From Shimia sp. SK013 (GTDB taxonomy: Bacteria > Pseudomonadota > Alphaproteobacteria > Rhodobacterales > Rhodobacteraceae): a stretch of 64,000 nt of DNA. Below the pieces are notes generated by a model that worked only from the letters and a program-made list of their open reading frames with translations, was not told where the DNA came from and did no database searches. Positions 54,313 through 63,720 of this stretch are shown piece by piece. Positions within the stretch are counted from its first letter, which is position 1. Every line of letters begins with the position of its first letter. The position numbers and the translations under genes were made by a program. The stretch is taken from positions 930,001 to 994,000 of the forward strand of contig NZ_LAJH01000009.1 of the NCBI RefSeq assembly GCF_001292625.1, written 5' to 3'.

Positions 54313-55379
54313 TCACAGTTGCCATCATCGGCGCAGGTATAGGCCGCGAGCACCTTAACGGCTATCTCGCGTTGCCCGATCTTTATCGCGTAAAAACTCT
54401 CTGTGATCTGGACGAGGCCCGCGCCCGCTCTGTCTTGGATGAGATTGACGGCGACACGCGTTCTATAACCGTTAGCTCTGACATGCAGTCTGTGCTGACC
54501 GACGCGGACGTCGATCTGATCGACGTCTGCCTGCCGCCACACCTGCACTTTCCGGTCTCCCGGGATGCAATGCTGGCGGGCAAACACGTTGTCTGTGAAA
54601 AACCGCTTGTGCCGTCTCTGGCCGACGCAGACGCGCTGATCGATATCGCCACAGACACCAATCGTATCCTGTCACCGGTTTTTCAGTATCGCTTTGGCCC
54701 GGCCATGAGCCAACTGCAAGCGCTGCAAGACGCAGGGCTTACCGGTGCGGCCTATGCCGCCAGCCTCGAAACCCACTGGAACCGCGATGCGGCCTATTAC
54801 GCCGTGCCGTGGCGCGGCACATGGGAAGGGGAAAATGGCGGTGCGGTTTTGGGCCACGCCATTCACAACCACGACCTGCTAACCACGATCATGGGCCCCA
54901 TCGAGAGCCTGTCGGCCACCACCAACACCTTGGTAAATGCCATCGAAGTCGAGGACTGCGCTGCCATTTCATTTCGCATGCAAAGCGGCGGGGTTGCCAC
55001 GAGCTCAATCACTTTGGGCGCCGCGACAGACACCAGTCGCCTGCGCATTGTCTTTGAAAAACTGACCGCCGAAAGCGGTTCCGCCCCCTATGCGCCTGCC
55101 ACCGAAACATGGACGTTCACCGCCCGCGATCCGGCGGATCAGGCACAGGTTGACGCCATCGTTGCCTCGGTCGGCGCCGTGCGCGCGGGCTTTGCCGGCT
55201 ATTTTGCGGAACTCGCCAATCACATCAACGGCGCGCCACACCGTGCGGTGACCTTGGAGGATGGTCGCCGTTCGATCGAATTGGTGGCCGCAATCTATCA
55301 ATCGGCACGCGAGGGGCGCGCCATCACATTACCGCTGGGTCGATCCACCCCGCTGTATCAAAGTTGGGCACCCGCCTGA
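54309..55379 (+). CDS. Gfo/Idh/MocA-family oxidoreductase 3
   Basis: A 356-residue member with a classical start, TVAIIGAGIGREHLNGY, EKP in CEKPLVPS (about 98) and GGAVLGHAIHNHDLLTTI (about 180). Third consecutive paralogue; all three are translationally coupled. The pattern of one transporter and several Gfo/Idh/MocA enzymes suggests stepwise redox processing of an imported sugar, or parallel conversion of several related sugars. Confidence 0.85.
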   Translation: MITVAIIGAGIGREHLNGYLALPDLYRVKTLCDLDEARARSVLDEIDGDTRSITVSSDMQSVLTDADVDLIDVCLPPHLHFPVSRDAMLAGKHVVCEKPLVPSLADADALIDIATDTNRILSPVFQYRFGPAMSQLQALQDAGLTGAAYAASLETHWNRDAAYYAVPWRGTWEGENGGAVLGHAIHNHDLLTTIMGPIESLSATTNTLVNAIEVEDCAAISFRMQSGGVATSSITLGAATDTSRLRIVFEKLTAESGSAPYAPATETWTFTARDPADQAQVDAIVASVGAVRAGFAGYFAELANHINGAPHRAVTLEDGRRSIELVAAIYQSAREGRAITLPLGRSTPLYQSWAPA

Positions 55380-55417
55380 CACCCATAATTAGGATCACTT
55401 TCTGGGAGGAAAATTAA

Positions 55418-56704
55418 ATGAAACCAACGATTTCCAAAATGAAGGGCGCATTGGCCCTTGGCGCGCTGGCCGTGTCATTTGGGGCCGTCTCAACCGGAGC
55501 CTCGGCGCAAGAAGTGCGCTTTATGTGCTCCTCGGACGGCAACGAATGTGACACCTACCGCGAGATTTTTGACAAATTTGAAGCTGCCAACGACGACATC
55601 ACCGTTTTGATCGAGGACGTGCCTTACAAAGCCATCCTCGAGAACCTGCCGATTCAGTTGGCCGCGGGCACCGGCCCCGACATCGCCAAAGTCACCGACC
55701 TCGGCGGCCTGAGTCAGTACTACCTCGACCTGTCACCTTACGTGGACGGCGCTTATTGGGACGCCAACTTCGGCGCGACCCAGCCGTGGTACCGCAAATC
55801 CGCAGACGACGCCGGCATCTATGGCATGCACAGCCAGCTGACAGTCACCGGTCCTTTTGTGAACCTGACCTTGTTTGAACAAGCAGGCGTAGAGGTCCCC
55901 GGCAACGACGCCGATTGGGACACATGGGCGGCCGCCGCAAATCAGGTCGCCAAGGCCACAGGCGTAACCTACCCGATGGCGATGGACCGCTCCGGCCACC
56001 GCATTGCCGGCCCCGCGATTTCCTATGGCGCGCAACTGTTTGACGACAACGGCGACGCGATGTTGGTGGACGACGCCTTTACCGCTTATGTCGAGAAATT
56101 TGTCAGCTGGCACAACGACGGCACCATGGCGCGCGACGTCTGGGGCGGCTCGGGTGGCTCATCTTATCAGGACGCAAAGGCTGAATTCATCTCCGGCGAT
56201 CTGGTCTATTACTTCTCCGGCTCCTGGCAGATCCAGAAAATGAGCGAAAGCATCGGCGACGATTTTGACTGGAAAGTTGTCGGCTCCCCCTGCGGTACAG
56301 GCGGCTGTACCGGCATGCCCGGCGGCGCTGGCGTGGTTGGCTTTGAACAGACCGAGCACCCCGAAGCGGTGGCCAAGGTCCTCGACTTCCTCGCACAGCA
56401 GGACAACTACAACTACCTGACAGCCAAGACGCTTAACATCCCGGCGCACGCCGGTGTTGCTTCTGCTCCTGTGGACTACATAGACGCGTCCCCGGCCGCG
56501 TCGCAGGCTCTGAACGCGTTTGCCGCACAGGTTGCGGGCATTTCGCCAATTGCGATCAAATACCAAGGCTACAAGCACAACCGCGCGATGTTCAACATCA
56601 CGCTGCAGCGCGTGAGTCAGGCGATCGTAGGCGAACTGACCGTCGAAGAAGCCATGGAACGCGCCAAGTCTGATCTGGCCGAAGCCATGGCCGCAACAGA
56701 GTAA
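55418..56704 (+). CDS. CUT1-type sugar ABC transporter, substrate-binding protein
   Basis: A 428-residue periplasmic binding protein with a signal peptide (ALALGALAVSFGAVSTGASA, cleaved before QEVRF). The SBP_bac_1 fold shows FDKFEAANDDITVLIEDVPYK, LAAGTGPDIAKVTDLG, YGMHSQ, and FISGDLVYYFSGSWQI. Two Cys pairs (CSSDGNEC; CGTGGC) may form disulfides. GGGAGG precedes the ATG. It starts 38 bp after the last oxidoreductase and heads the transporter genes. Confidence 0.92.
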   Translation: MKPTISKMKGALALGALAVSFGAVSTGASAQEVRFMCSSDGNECDTYREIFDKFEAANDDITVLIEDVPYKAILENLPIQLAAGTGPDIAKVTDLGGLSQYYLDLSPYVDGAYWDANFGATQPWYRKSADDAGIYGMHSQLTVTGPFVNLTLFEQAGVEVPGNDADWDTWAAAANQVAKATGVTYPMAMDRSGHRIAGPAISYGAQLFDDNGDAMLVDDAFTAYVEKFVSWHNDGTMARDVWGGSGGSSYQDAKAEFISGDLVYYFSGSWQIQKMSESIGDDFDWKVVGSPCGTGGCTGMPGGAGVVGFEQTEHPEAVAKVLDFLAQQDNYNYLTAKTLNIPAHAGVASAPVDYIDASPAASQALNAFAAQVAGISPIAIKYQGYKHNRAMFNITLQRVSQAIVGELTVEEAMERAKSDLAEAMAATE

Positions 56705-56779
56705 ACTCAAAAACCAAGCGCGCGTCCGCGACTCCCTGCGCGGGCGCGCACTCTGCCCTTTTGACAACAGGTCACTCAG

Positions 56780-57748
56780 ATGCTCGGACTGCTGACATCC
56801 ATCATGCGCGTGTTTGAAATTCCGATGGCGTTCTTGCAACGCATCCTCGGCATCAAACACCTCGCTTGGGTCTTTTTGGCCCCAAACTTGATCTTGTTCT
56901 TTCTGTTCGCCTTTCTACCGGTGTTTTTGAACGTGGTTTACGCCCTGACCGGCGGCGATCAGATCCTGCTGCGCGACCGCGCCTTTGTGGGGGCGGACAA
57001 CTTCGCCGTGCTGGCGAGCTGTGACAACTACCTTGATCCCAACACCTGCCAAAAGGATCTCTTTTGGCGCGCCGTGCACAACACCGGCTGGTTTATCGTG
57101 TTGCAAATTGGCTTTATGATCGGCTTTTCGCTGCTCACTGCACTGGTGCTGAACCGCGACATTCGCGCACGTGGTTTCTTCCGCTCTGTCTTCTTCTTTC
57201 CCGTTCTGCTGTCGCCTGTTGTGGTGGCCCTAATCTGGAAATGGATCTTGCAACGCCACGGGCTGATGAACGCCGGTTTGGACGCGATGGGACTTGAACC
57301 CGTTCTCTGGATGCTCGAGCGGGAATGGACATTCTTCTGGTCGGTCTTCCTGTCGATCTGGGCGCATATGGGGTTTTACACCCTGATCCTTCTGGCTGGC
57401 TTGCAAGCCATCCCCCGCGATGTCTATGAGGCCGCCTTAATGGACGCCGCCACGCCCTTCCGCACCTTTTCCCGCATCACCTTGCCGCTGCTGATGCCCA
57501 CCATGCTCGTGGTTATGGTACTGGCCCTGATCAAAGGCGTGCAGACCTTTGACGAAGTCTATGCTTTCTCCGGCGGCGGCCCCGGCTCGGCCACGACGCT
57601 GCTCATTCAATATGTCTATGAAACCGGATTTGCCGGAGCGCCTCGTCTGTTTGGTTTGGCCTCTGCCGCCTCGATCATGCTGGCGCTGGTGCTTGTGGTG
57701 CTGACCGGCCTGCAACTTTGGGCCACAAGGAAAAACGCCGATGGGTAA
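56780..57748 (+). CDS. CUT1-type sugar ABC transporter permease (MalF-like)
   Basis: A 322-residue membrane protein with about six segments. The EAA loop YEAALMDAATPFRTFSRITLP (about 214-234) contacts the ATPase. A stretch of about 20 residues, with a Cys pair (CDNYLDPNTC), forms a periplasmic loop near residue 77. It overlaps the next permease by 8 bp. Substrate should be the sugar bound by the preceding protein. Confidence 0.92.
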   Translation: MLGLLTSIMRVFEIPMAFLQRILGIKHLAWVFLAPNLILFFLFAFLPVFLNVVYALTGGDQILLRDRAFVGADNFAVLASCDNYLDPNTCQKDLFWRAVHNTGWFIVLQIGFMIGFSLLTALVLNRDIRARGFFRSVFFFPVLLSPVVVALIWKWILQRHGLMNAGLDAMGLEPVLWMLEREWTFFWSVFLSIWAHMGFYTLILLAGLQAIPRDVYEAALMDAATPFRTFSRITLPLLMPTMLVVMVLALIKGVQTFDEVYAFSGGGPGSATTLLIQYVYETGFAGAPRLFGLASAASIMLALVLVVLTGLQLWATRKNADG

Positions 57749-58793
57749 GATCAACACCTTCCTCACCCGCACCCGCGGCCGCAACGGCCCCGACATCATG
57801 GATTGGCTGACCTACGGCTATCTCTTTCTTGGCGTCGCGCTGATGTTCGGCCCTGTGCTTTGGCTCTTGGCCAGCTCGTTCAAAACCGAAGCCGAACTCA
57901 ACTCTTTCCCCCCGCGTCTGTTGCCCTACAAACAGGAAATGATCACCGTCACCGGCTATGACGACCCGCTGCCGCTTTACATCGTGACCGAGGGCGAGCA
58001 CGCAGGCCGCACCGTGGCACAGGTCAAACGCATCGGGCTGTCGGCCAAGGTGCTGGACCCTGAAAACCCGACCGAGACGTTCAAAATCAAAACCTCGGAA
58101 CGCGAGGCGGTAGAACGCGTCGCGCTGGCCACCGAAAACTACACCGAGCTGTTCGAAAAATTCGACTTCCTGCGCTACTTCTGGAACTCGACCTTCATCA
58201 CCCTGACCGCCACGATCATCATGTTGATCTTTAACTCGATGGCCGCCTTTGCCCTGTCAAAATACGAATTCCGCGGCCGCACAATTGTGCTGGCATTGGT
58301 GATCGGCGTTCTGATGGTGCCGCAAACTGTGGTGCTGGTGCCGCTCTTTATGATCGCCAAGGAACTCTACCTGATCGACACGCTTTGGGGGGTCATCCTG
58401 CCCGGCGCAGCCACACCCACGGGCGTCTTTCTACTGCGCCAATACATGCTGACCATTCCCGACGAAATTCTCGACGCGGCCCGCATGGACAAAGCAAGCG
58501 AATGGAAAATCTACTGGCGCATTATCCTGCCGCTCTCTGCCCCCGCGATTGCCGTCCTCGCGATCCTCGCCATCATGTGGCGCTGGAACGACTTCCTCTG
58601 GCCGCTGATCGCGCTCAGCCGCAATGAAAACTACACCCTGCAGCTGGCGCTCAACTCCTTCCAAGGCGAGCTGGACACCGAATGGTCCAACCTGCTGGCA
58701 ATGACAATCCTGACGCTCACGCCCATCGCCTTGGTCTTTGCCTTTCTGCAAAAATACATCGCCACCGGCATCGCCTCCACCGGCGGCAAATAG
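57741..58793 (+). CDS. CUT1-type sugar ABC transporter permease (MalG-like) with a large periplasmic insert
   Basis: A 350-residue permease whose first membrane segment (about 22-45) is followed by about 100 soluble residues (57885-58185) before the next; typical MalG-type permeases are about 280. The insert contains KQEMITVTGYDDPLPLYIV and RVALATENYTELFEKF. The EAA loop is EILDAARMDKASEWKIYWR (about 244). The insert faces the periplasm and may contact the binding protein. Overlaps the previous permease by 8 bp. Confidence 0.9.
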   Translation: MGKINTFLTRTRGRNGPDIMDWLTYGYLFLGVALMFGPVLWLLASSFKTEAELNSFPPRLLPYKQEMITVTGYDDPLPLYIVTEGEHAGRTVAQVKRIGLSAKVLDPENPTETFKIKTSEREAVERVALATENYTELFEKFDFLRYFWNSTFITLTATIIMLIFNSMAAFALSKYEFRGRTIVLALVIGVLMVPQTVVLVPLFMIAKELYLIDTLWGVILPGAATPTGVFLLRQYMLTIPDEILDAARMDKASEWKIYWRIILPLSAPAIAVLAILAIMWRWNDFLWPLIALSRNENYTLQLALNSFQGELDTEWSNLLAMTILTLTPIALVFAFLQKYIATGIASTGGK

Positions 58794-58807
58794 AAAAGAG
58801 ACCCGAC

Positions 58808-59911
58808 ATGGCCGACCTCACACTCAACAACGTGAAAAAATCCTACGGCGCCGCCGAGGTGATCAAAGGCGTCAGCATGCAGATCAAGCACGGCGAATTT
58901 TGCGTCTTTGTCGGGCCATCGGGCTGCGGCAAGTCCACGCTTTTGCGTATGATCTCCGGCCTTGAAACCATAACCGAGGGCACCTGCGAAATCGACGGCG
59001 AGGTTGTGAATGACCGTGGCGCGGCGGATCGCGGCCTCGCGATGGTGTTCCAGTCTTATGCGCTCTATCCGCATATGTCGGTGCGCCAGAACCTGACCTT
59101 CGGCCTTGAGAACCTCAAAACCCCCAAAGCTGCGATCACGACCAAGACCAACGAGGTCGCCAAAATGTTGCAGATTGACGAACTGCTCGACCGCCGCCCA
59201 AAGGATTTATCTGGCGGTCAGCGCCAGCGCGTCGCTATTGGCCGCGCGGTGGTGCGTGAACCACGGGTGTTCCTGTTTGACGAACCGCTCTCAAATCTTG
59301 ATGCCGAGCTGCGGGTGGAAATGCGTGGCGAAATTTCACGCCTGCATGGCCGCTTGGGCAACACCATGATCTACGTGACCCACGATCAGGTCGAAGCCAT
59401 GACTATGGCCGACAAAATCGCCGTGTTGCGCGCAGGCGAGGTCGAACAATTTGGTCGGCCGCTCGATCTTTACAACACACCCGCCAATATGTTTGTCGCT
59501 GGCTTCATCGGCTCCCCACGCATGAACTTCTTTGCCGGCACAGTTTCCGGCGCCGACTTGATATTGCCCAAGGGTGATCGCCTCGCTCTGCCCACTTCCG
59601 GCTTTGACATCACCGAAGGTGCCGCCGTGACACTGGGCGTGCGTCCCGATGGGCTGAAAGTTGTGAGCGGCGACGCCACAGGCCCGCATGACATCCACGC
59701 CGAAGTGGTCACCGTCGAAAAACTTGGCGGCGAAAGTTACTTGTATGCTCTCACGGCAGAGGGTGAGAAGATCACGGTGCACTCACAGGGCCAGACCAGG
59801 ATCCGAGAAGGCGACAAAATTGCCTTGGCAGTGGCCACCGATGCGTTGCATCTTTTTGACAGCGCGAGCGGAAAATCGCACCGCCGCGATACCGACGGGA
59901 TACCGACATGA
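58808..59911 (+). CDS. CUT1-type sugar ABC transporter ATPase (MalK/UgpC-like)
   Basis: A 367-residue ATPase: Walker A GPSGCGKSTLLRM (about 37), Q-loop FQSYALYPHM, signature LSGGQRQRVAIGRA (about 136), Walker B VFLFDEPLSNLD, and a TOBE regulatory domain (about 235-360). The final residues HRRDTDGIPT are encoded by an 11-bp repeat (59887-59908) that also occurs beside the acyl-CoA dehydrogenase gene. The start at 58808 is chosen by homology to MADLTLNNVKKSYG. Overlaps uxuA by 4 bp. Confidence 0.95.
   Translation: MADLTLNNVKKSYGAAEVIKGVSMQIKHGEFCVFVGPSGCGKSTLLRMISGLETITEGTCEIDGEVVNDRGAADRGLAMVFQSYALYPHMSVRQNLTFGLENLKTPKAAITTKTNEVAKMLQIDELLDRRPKDLSGGQRQRVAIGRAVVREPRVFLFDEPLSNLDAELRVEMRGEISRLHGRLGNTMIYVTHDQVEAMTMADKIAVLRAGEVEQFGRPLDLYNTPANMFVAGFIGSPRMNFFAGTVSGADLILPKGDRLALPTSGFDITEGAAVTLGVRPDGLKVVSGDATGPHDIHAEVVTVEKLGGESYLYALTAEGEKITVHSQGQTRIREGDKIALAVATDALHLFDSASGKSHRRDTDGIPT
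59887..59908. repeat. Two 11-bp units at the ATPase/uxuA junction
   Basis: CGATACCGACG (59887-59897) and GGATACCGACA (59898-59908) lie head to tail and run into the uxuA ATG. The first unit is identical to one at 37119-37129. Confidence 0.5.
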
Positions 59912-61119
59912 AACAGACATGGCGCTGGTTTGGTCCGGCGGACACAATCAACGTCAAAGACCTGCCTCAAATCGAGGTCGAAGGCATCGTCACCTCTTTG
60001 CATCACATCCCGCCTGGCGCGGTTTGGACAGTGCCTGAAATCCGCAAACGGCAGGCCGAAATTGCCACACCGAACGGTCAGGAAACGGGTCTTTCATGGG
60101 AGGTTGTCGAAAGCCTTCCAGTATCAGAGACCCTCAAAACTCAAGGCGCGGATTACGCCGACCACATCGCGTGCTACAAAGAAAGCCTGCGCAATCTGGC
60201 CGCCAGTGGCTTGCGGACTGTGTGCTACAATTTCATGCCGGTGCTGGATTGGACCCGCACCAATCTGGCCGCAAAAATGGCGCATGGCGGCACCGCGATG
60301 TCCTTTGACGTGATCGATTTCGCGATCTTCGATCTGTTTTTGCTCAAACGGGCTGCGGCGCGAGACGAATATGCAGCTGTCACCCTGTCCATCGCCGAAA
60401 CCCGCTTTGCCGCCATGGACGATGCGGCAAAAAAATCCTTACAAAACAACATTGTTGCGGGCCTTCCCGGCGCCAACGACAATTGGACAGTGACCGAGGT
60501 CGCGGCCCTTTTGGACACGTATCGCGACATCGACTCCACCAAACTGCGCCGCAATCTGATCGACTTCTTATCCCAAGTTGTTCCCCTCGCCGAAGAGCTA
60601 GGCATGCGCATGTGCTGCCACCCCGACGACCCACCCTTCCCCCTGTTGGGAATGCCCCGCGTGATGTCATCCGTGAAGGACTATGAGACCGTGATTGGGT
60701 CCATCGACAGCATCGCCAATGGAGCCACCCTCTGCACTGGCTCTCTCGGAGTAGACCCCAACTTCGACGGCCCCGACTTCGTGCGCCGTCTCGGCCATCG
60801 GATCCATTTTGCCCACTTGCGCAACACCACCCGCCTCGCCCCCACCGACGGCGACAAGACCAGCTTTTATGAGGCCATGCACCTTGAAGGCGACACCGAC
60901 ATGGTTGGCACAATCCGCGCATTGCTGGCCGAGGAAACTCGTCGCAAATCAGAAGGTCGCACCGACTGCCAAATCCCGATGCGCCCCGATCACGGTCAGG
61001 ATATTCTGCACGATCTCAACACCGACAGTATGCCAGGGTACCCCCTTATTGGCCGCGCAAAGGGACTTGCGGAACTGCGAGGAATTATCGCGACGTTATC
61101 GCATCTCCAACAAACCTAA
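59908..61119 (+). CDS. uxuA: Mannonate dehydratase
   Basis: Dehydrates D-mannonate to 2-keto-3-deoxy-D-gluconate. The 403-residue TIM-barrel protein starts MKQTWRWFGPADTINVKDL and has the family segments GLSWEVVESLPVSETLK, CYNFMPVLDWTRT (about 107) and MCCHPDDPPFPLLGMPRV (about 234), with metal-binding Cys/His. HLRNT and RPDHGQD (about 350) complete the site. Last gene of the right arm; with uxaC and uxuB it completes glucuronate to KDG. kdgK and kdgA/eda are not in the window. Confidence 0.97.
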   Translation: MKQTWRWFGPADTINVKDLPQIEVEGIVTSLHHIPPGAVWTVPEIRKRQAEIATPNGQETGLSWEVVESLPVSETLKTQGADYADHIACYKESLRNLAASGLRTVCYNFMPVLDWTRTNLAAKMAHGGTAMSFDVIDFAIFDLFLLKRAAARDEYAAVTLSIAETRFAAMDDAAKKSLQNNIVAGLPGANDNWTVTEVAALLDTYRDIDSTKLRRNLIDFLSQVVPLAEELGMRMCCHPDDPPFPLLGMPRVMSSVKDYETVIGSIDSIANGATLCTGSLGVDPNFDGPDFVRRLGHRIHFAHLRNTTRLAPTDGDKTSFYEAMHLEGDTDMVGTIRALLAEETRRKSEGRTDCQIPMRPDHGQDILHDLNTDSMPGYPLIGRAKGLAELRGIIATLSHLQQT

Positions 61120-61183
61120 ACAGCCGCGCGCGCTTCATTTCTCGCCGAATGCGAAAAAAATGCCCGCATGTGGACATCCGCGA

Positions 61184-61229
61184 AGCCAGTTGGTCAGGTC
61201 GCTTTGCACTCAGCCAACCAAGGCTTTTT
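61184..61229 (+). terminator. Weak candidate terminator after uxuA
   Basis: AGCC (61184) plus GTTGG (61189-61193) can pair with CCAAC (61214-61218) plus GGCT (61222-61225), followed by TTTT. The loop is long (20 nt) and the stem has an internal bulge. Confidence 0.35.
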
Positions 61230-61366
61230 GCCCACCGCGGCCATAGCCTATCCACAGGTCGGCCGGATAGTGGACGCGCGCGGCGGCGCATTAATGTAGC
61301 GGGCACAATCGACAAGCCGCGTTTCAAATTGACGAGTCAGATCGGTTCCAAACAGGCACGCCGATC

Positions 61367-62374
61367 TCATTCATCTTGCACAATTGCGTTCTCCCATTCG
61401 CGGACGAACGCTTCGCGCTTCATCTGATCCAAGTAAGTCATCAAAGCTGGATCCAGATTTATATTCCGTTGCGCCTCATTGTCATAGTCTCCCACCAATG
61501 GCGGCAAAGGGAATACCTTTGGATCACCTGCAGCTTGAACAGTCAGAAGATGTCGAACAAAGCTTTCTGCGCGTCGCGGGTTAGCAGCATTCTCGGAGAC
61601 TAAGACGGTACGCATCATCGTTATCGGAAAGTCCGACGGCAAGATCACCAACAAGTCACCCGAAGTTTCTGCCTGCTTGCGTGCATAGCTGCCCAACACG
61701 TTGTAGGCCACCACCAACTTGCCCTGCCGCAAGTCATCGATCATTTGCCCCGAGCAGCAGTATAACTTTGCGCCCACCCGCCCCATGACCTCCATCAGAC
61801 GCCAATAAGTCTCAGAGGCGCGGGCATCTTGGGTGGCAAACAGATAGCCCAGCCCAGATTGCCGCACATCATACGTGCCAACCCTTCCCTGAAACCGATC
61901 CGGATGCCCTCGCAAAAGCTCAATTAGATCCTGCCGGCTTTGGGGGATAGGCAGATCGCCAAGTGTCCGGCGATTGATGACAATAGCGGCAGGTTCGGAG
62001 GTAAAGGCAAATAATCTGTCGTGCCATTGCGCCCACTCTGGATGATCCTCAGCCAAAATTGGCGCTGCGAAGCCGTCGTTGGTCAGCTTTAGCTGCAAGT
62101 CCATTGCGCTTGAAATCACCACGTCGAACCGGTCAGGCGCGGCTCGGAACGTGCGTTCAAGGTCTGCGGTCCCCGTGACAAGATACTCAACCGACGTGTT
62201 TGGGTTTGATGCGATGAAATCGTCGATAATGGGCGCGAAAAAAGACGTATCCGTGCTGGACAGGATCGTCAGCGAAATCTGATCCGATGCTCCAAAGAGC
62301 CGCCGGTCCTCCCATTCCTGTGCCGATCCGGAAATGGGCGTCAACAGCGCGATCAGAAGGACAATGTAACGCAT
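61367..62374 (-). CDS. Periplasmic solute-binding protein in a two-component operon
   Basis: A 335-residue protein with a signal peptide (YIVLLIALLTPISGSAQ) and an SBP_bac (Fe3+-type) fold: SLTILSSTDTSFFAPIIDDFIASNP, FDVVISSAMDLQLKLTNDG, VVAYNVLGSYARK. It has no adjacent permease or ATPase; its ATG overlaps the kinase gene by 22 bp and follows a strong AAGGAGG. This suggests a sensory rather than a transport role, as accessory binding proteins are known in TctDE-type systems. The substrate is unknown. Confidence 0.8.
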   Translation of the reverse strand: MRYIVLLIALLTPISGSAQEWEDRRLFGASDQISLTILSSTDTSFFAPIIDDFIASNPNTSVEYLVTGTADLERTFRAAPDRFDVVISSAMDLQLKLTNDGFAAPILAEDHPEWAQWHDRLFAFTSEPAAIVINRRTLGDLPIPQSRQDLIELLRGHPDRFQGRVGTYDVRQSGLGYLFATQDARASETYWRLMEVMGRVGAKLYCCSGQMIDDLRQGKLVVAYNVLGSYARKQAETSGDLLVILPSDFPITMMRTVLVSENAANPRRAESFVRHLLTVQAAGDPKVFPLPPLVGDYDNEAQRNINLDPALMTYLDQMKREAFVREWENAIVQDE

Positions 62375-63720
62375 GCACCGCCCTCCTTCCGGTTAGACAG
62401 GGTCATTTTGCCACCATGTGCGATTGCCACCTCTTGTGCGATGGTTAAACCTAAACCGGATCCAACTTTGTTGCCCATGTTTTTGCCACGAACAAAACGG
62501 CCGGGCAGGGTTTCAATTTCATCAACGGCAAATCCCTGCCCACCATCGGAAATGCTGACCGACAACGACGGAGATTTGGAAACCCTCACTATGACATCCG
62601 TTTCTGCTGGGGCATATTTGAGGGCATTATCGATCAGATTGCGGAGCGCATTTTGAAGTAAAATCGCATCCCCTTGCAGCGTGGCGGGGCGGTCGAGCGT
62701 CATTGTGATCGTAATGTCTTTCATCTCCGCCACAGGCGTCATGCTCAAAACCAATTCATCCAGCAAATCCGCCAAATCTACCTCTGACACCTCAAGGTTT
62801 TCTGCGCGAAAAGTGACCATTGCATGATCCAACAACTGCCCCGCCGCGCGGCTGCTTTCATCAATCGCCCGCACCATGGCTTGAAGCGATTTGCGATTTT
62901 CCGTGCGGTCCACACGTTGCAACGTCGCCTCTGCATGGGACCGCACGGTCGCCAGAGGGGTGCGGATGCGATGCGCGGCCTCCGCGATAAAGTCTTCCGA
63001 TTGACTCAGCGTATGGTCCAGCCGCGACATAAAAGTATTCAAAGACCCAACCAAGGGCGCCATCTCCGACGGTACGGGTTTGGTAACGGGGCTCAGGTCC
63101 TGAGGACCGCGGCGGGTCACAGAAGTTGCCAGTCGGCGCATTTGGCCGCTGGTTGTGGACGCAGCCCAAAGCGCGAGCGCCGATGACATCAGAAAGAAAC
63201 CAAGCCCGAGAAATGCAACGCTGCGGGAACTTGAATAAAGCGTGTCCGACAGCGCATCTTGTGTTTGGGCAATTGACACGGACACGGTTCGCGGGCCGTC
63301 GGATCCAATCAGCACCCGCGACCCAGTGGCGACGCGCAATGGATCGCCCCGAAACGTCGTGGTTCCAAAATGCGTTCTTTCGCTAAGCACATCACGCGGC
63401 AAAATCAGCCAGTCGTAACCCGATAACAAATTCTCCCCTTCGTAGATGGCATAGAACACGCGGTCATCCGCTGCGGTGTTGAGCATCGACAAAGAAGAAT
63501 ATGGAAAATCCACGGTCACGCGCCCATCCCGGATCAGGGCCGTGTCCAGGACGGACGACATTGATGCATTCAGTATGTTGTCCTGGCCTTGCTGCGCCAC
63601 TTGCGCCGCCAGAAGACGAACAGCCACATACAAGATCACCGCCAGCAAAGCGGCCCCTCCCGTCAGGATAAAGGCCAACCGGTTTCGCAGCGATCCTGAG
63701 ACGATGACGTCAGCCGTCAT
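62353..63720 (-). CDS. Sensor histidine kinase (TctE/QseC-like)
   Basis: A 455-residue kinase: membrane segment at about 15-38, a periplasmic 2CSK_N-type domain (about 40-165), a second membrane segment (FLGLGFFLMSSALALWAAS), then a HAMP-like linker. The H-box is FIAEAAHRIRTPLATV (His about 249), and the HATPase domain has the N-box LQNALRNLIDNALKYA, G1 SDGGQGF and G2 VGSGLGLTIAQEVA. It overlaps the regulator and the binding protein on either side. Confidence 0.92.
   Translation of the reverse strand: MTADVIVSGSLRNRLAFILTGGAALLAVILYVAVRLLAAQVAQQGQDNILNASMSSVLDTALIRDGRVTVDFPYSSLSMLNTAADDRVFYAIYEGENLLSGYDWLILPRDVLSERTHFGTTTFRGDPLRVATGSRVLIGSDGPRTVSVSIAQTQDALSDTLYSSSRSVAFLGLGFFLMSSALALWAASTTSGQMRRLATSVTRRGPQDLSPVTKPVPSEMAPLVGSLNTFMSRLDHTLSQSEDFIAEAAHRIRTPLATVRSHAEATLQRVDRTENRKSLQAMVRAIDESSRAAGQLLDHAMVTFRAENLEVSEVDLADLLDELVLSMTPVAEMKDITITMTLDRPATLQGDAILLQNALRNLIDNALKYAPAETDVIVRVSKSPSLSVSISDGGQGFAVDEIETLPGRFVRGKNMGNKVGSGLGLTIAQEVAIAHGGKMTLSNRKEGGACVTLSF

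Noticed and set aside
61120-61366. Transporter genes for the binding protein in the gap before uxuA
   Set aside because: No open frame with membrane segments or Walker motifs is present in these 247 bp.
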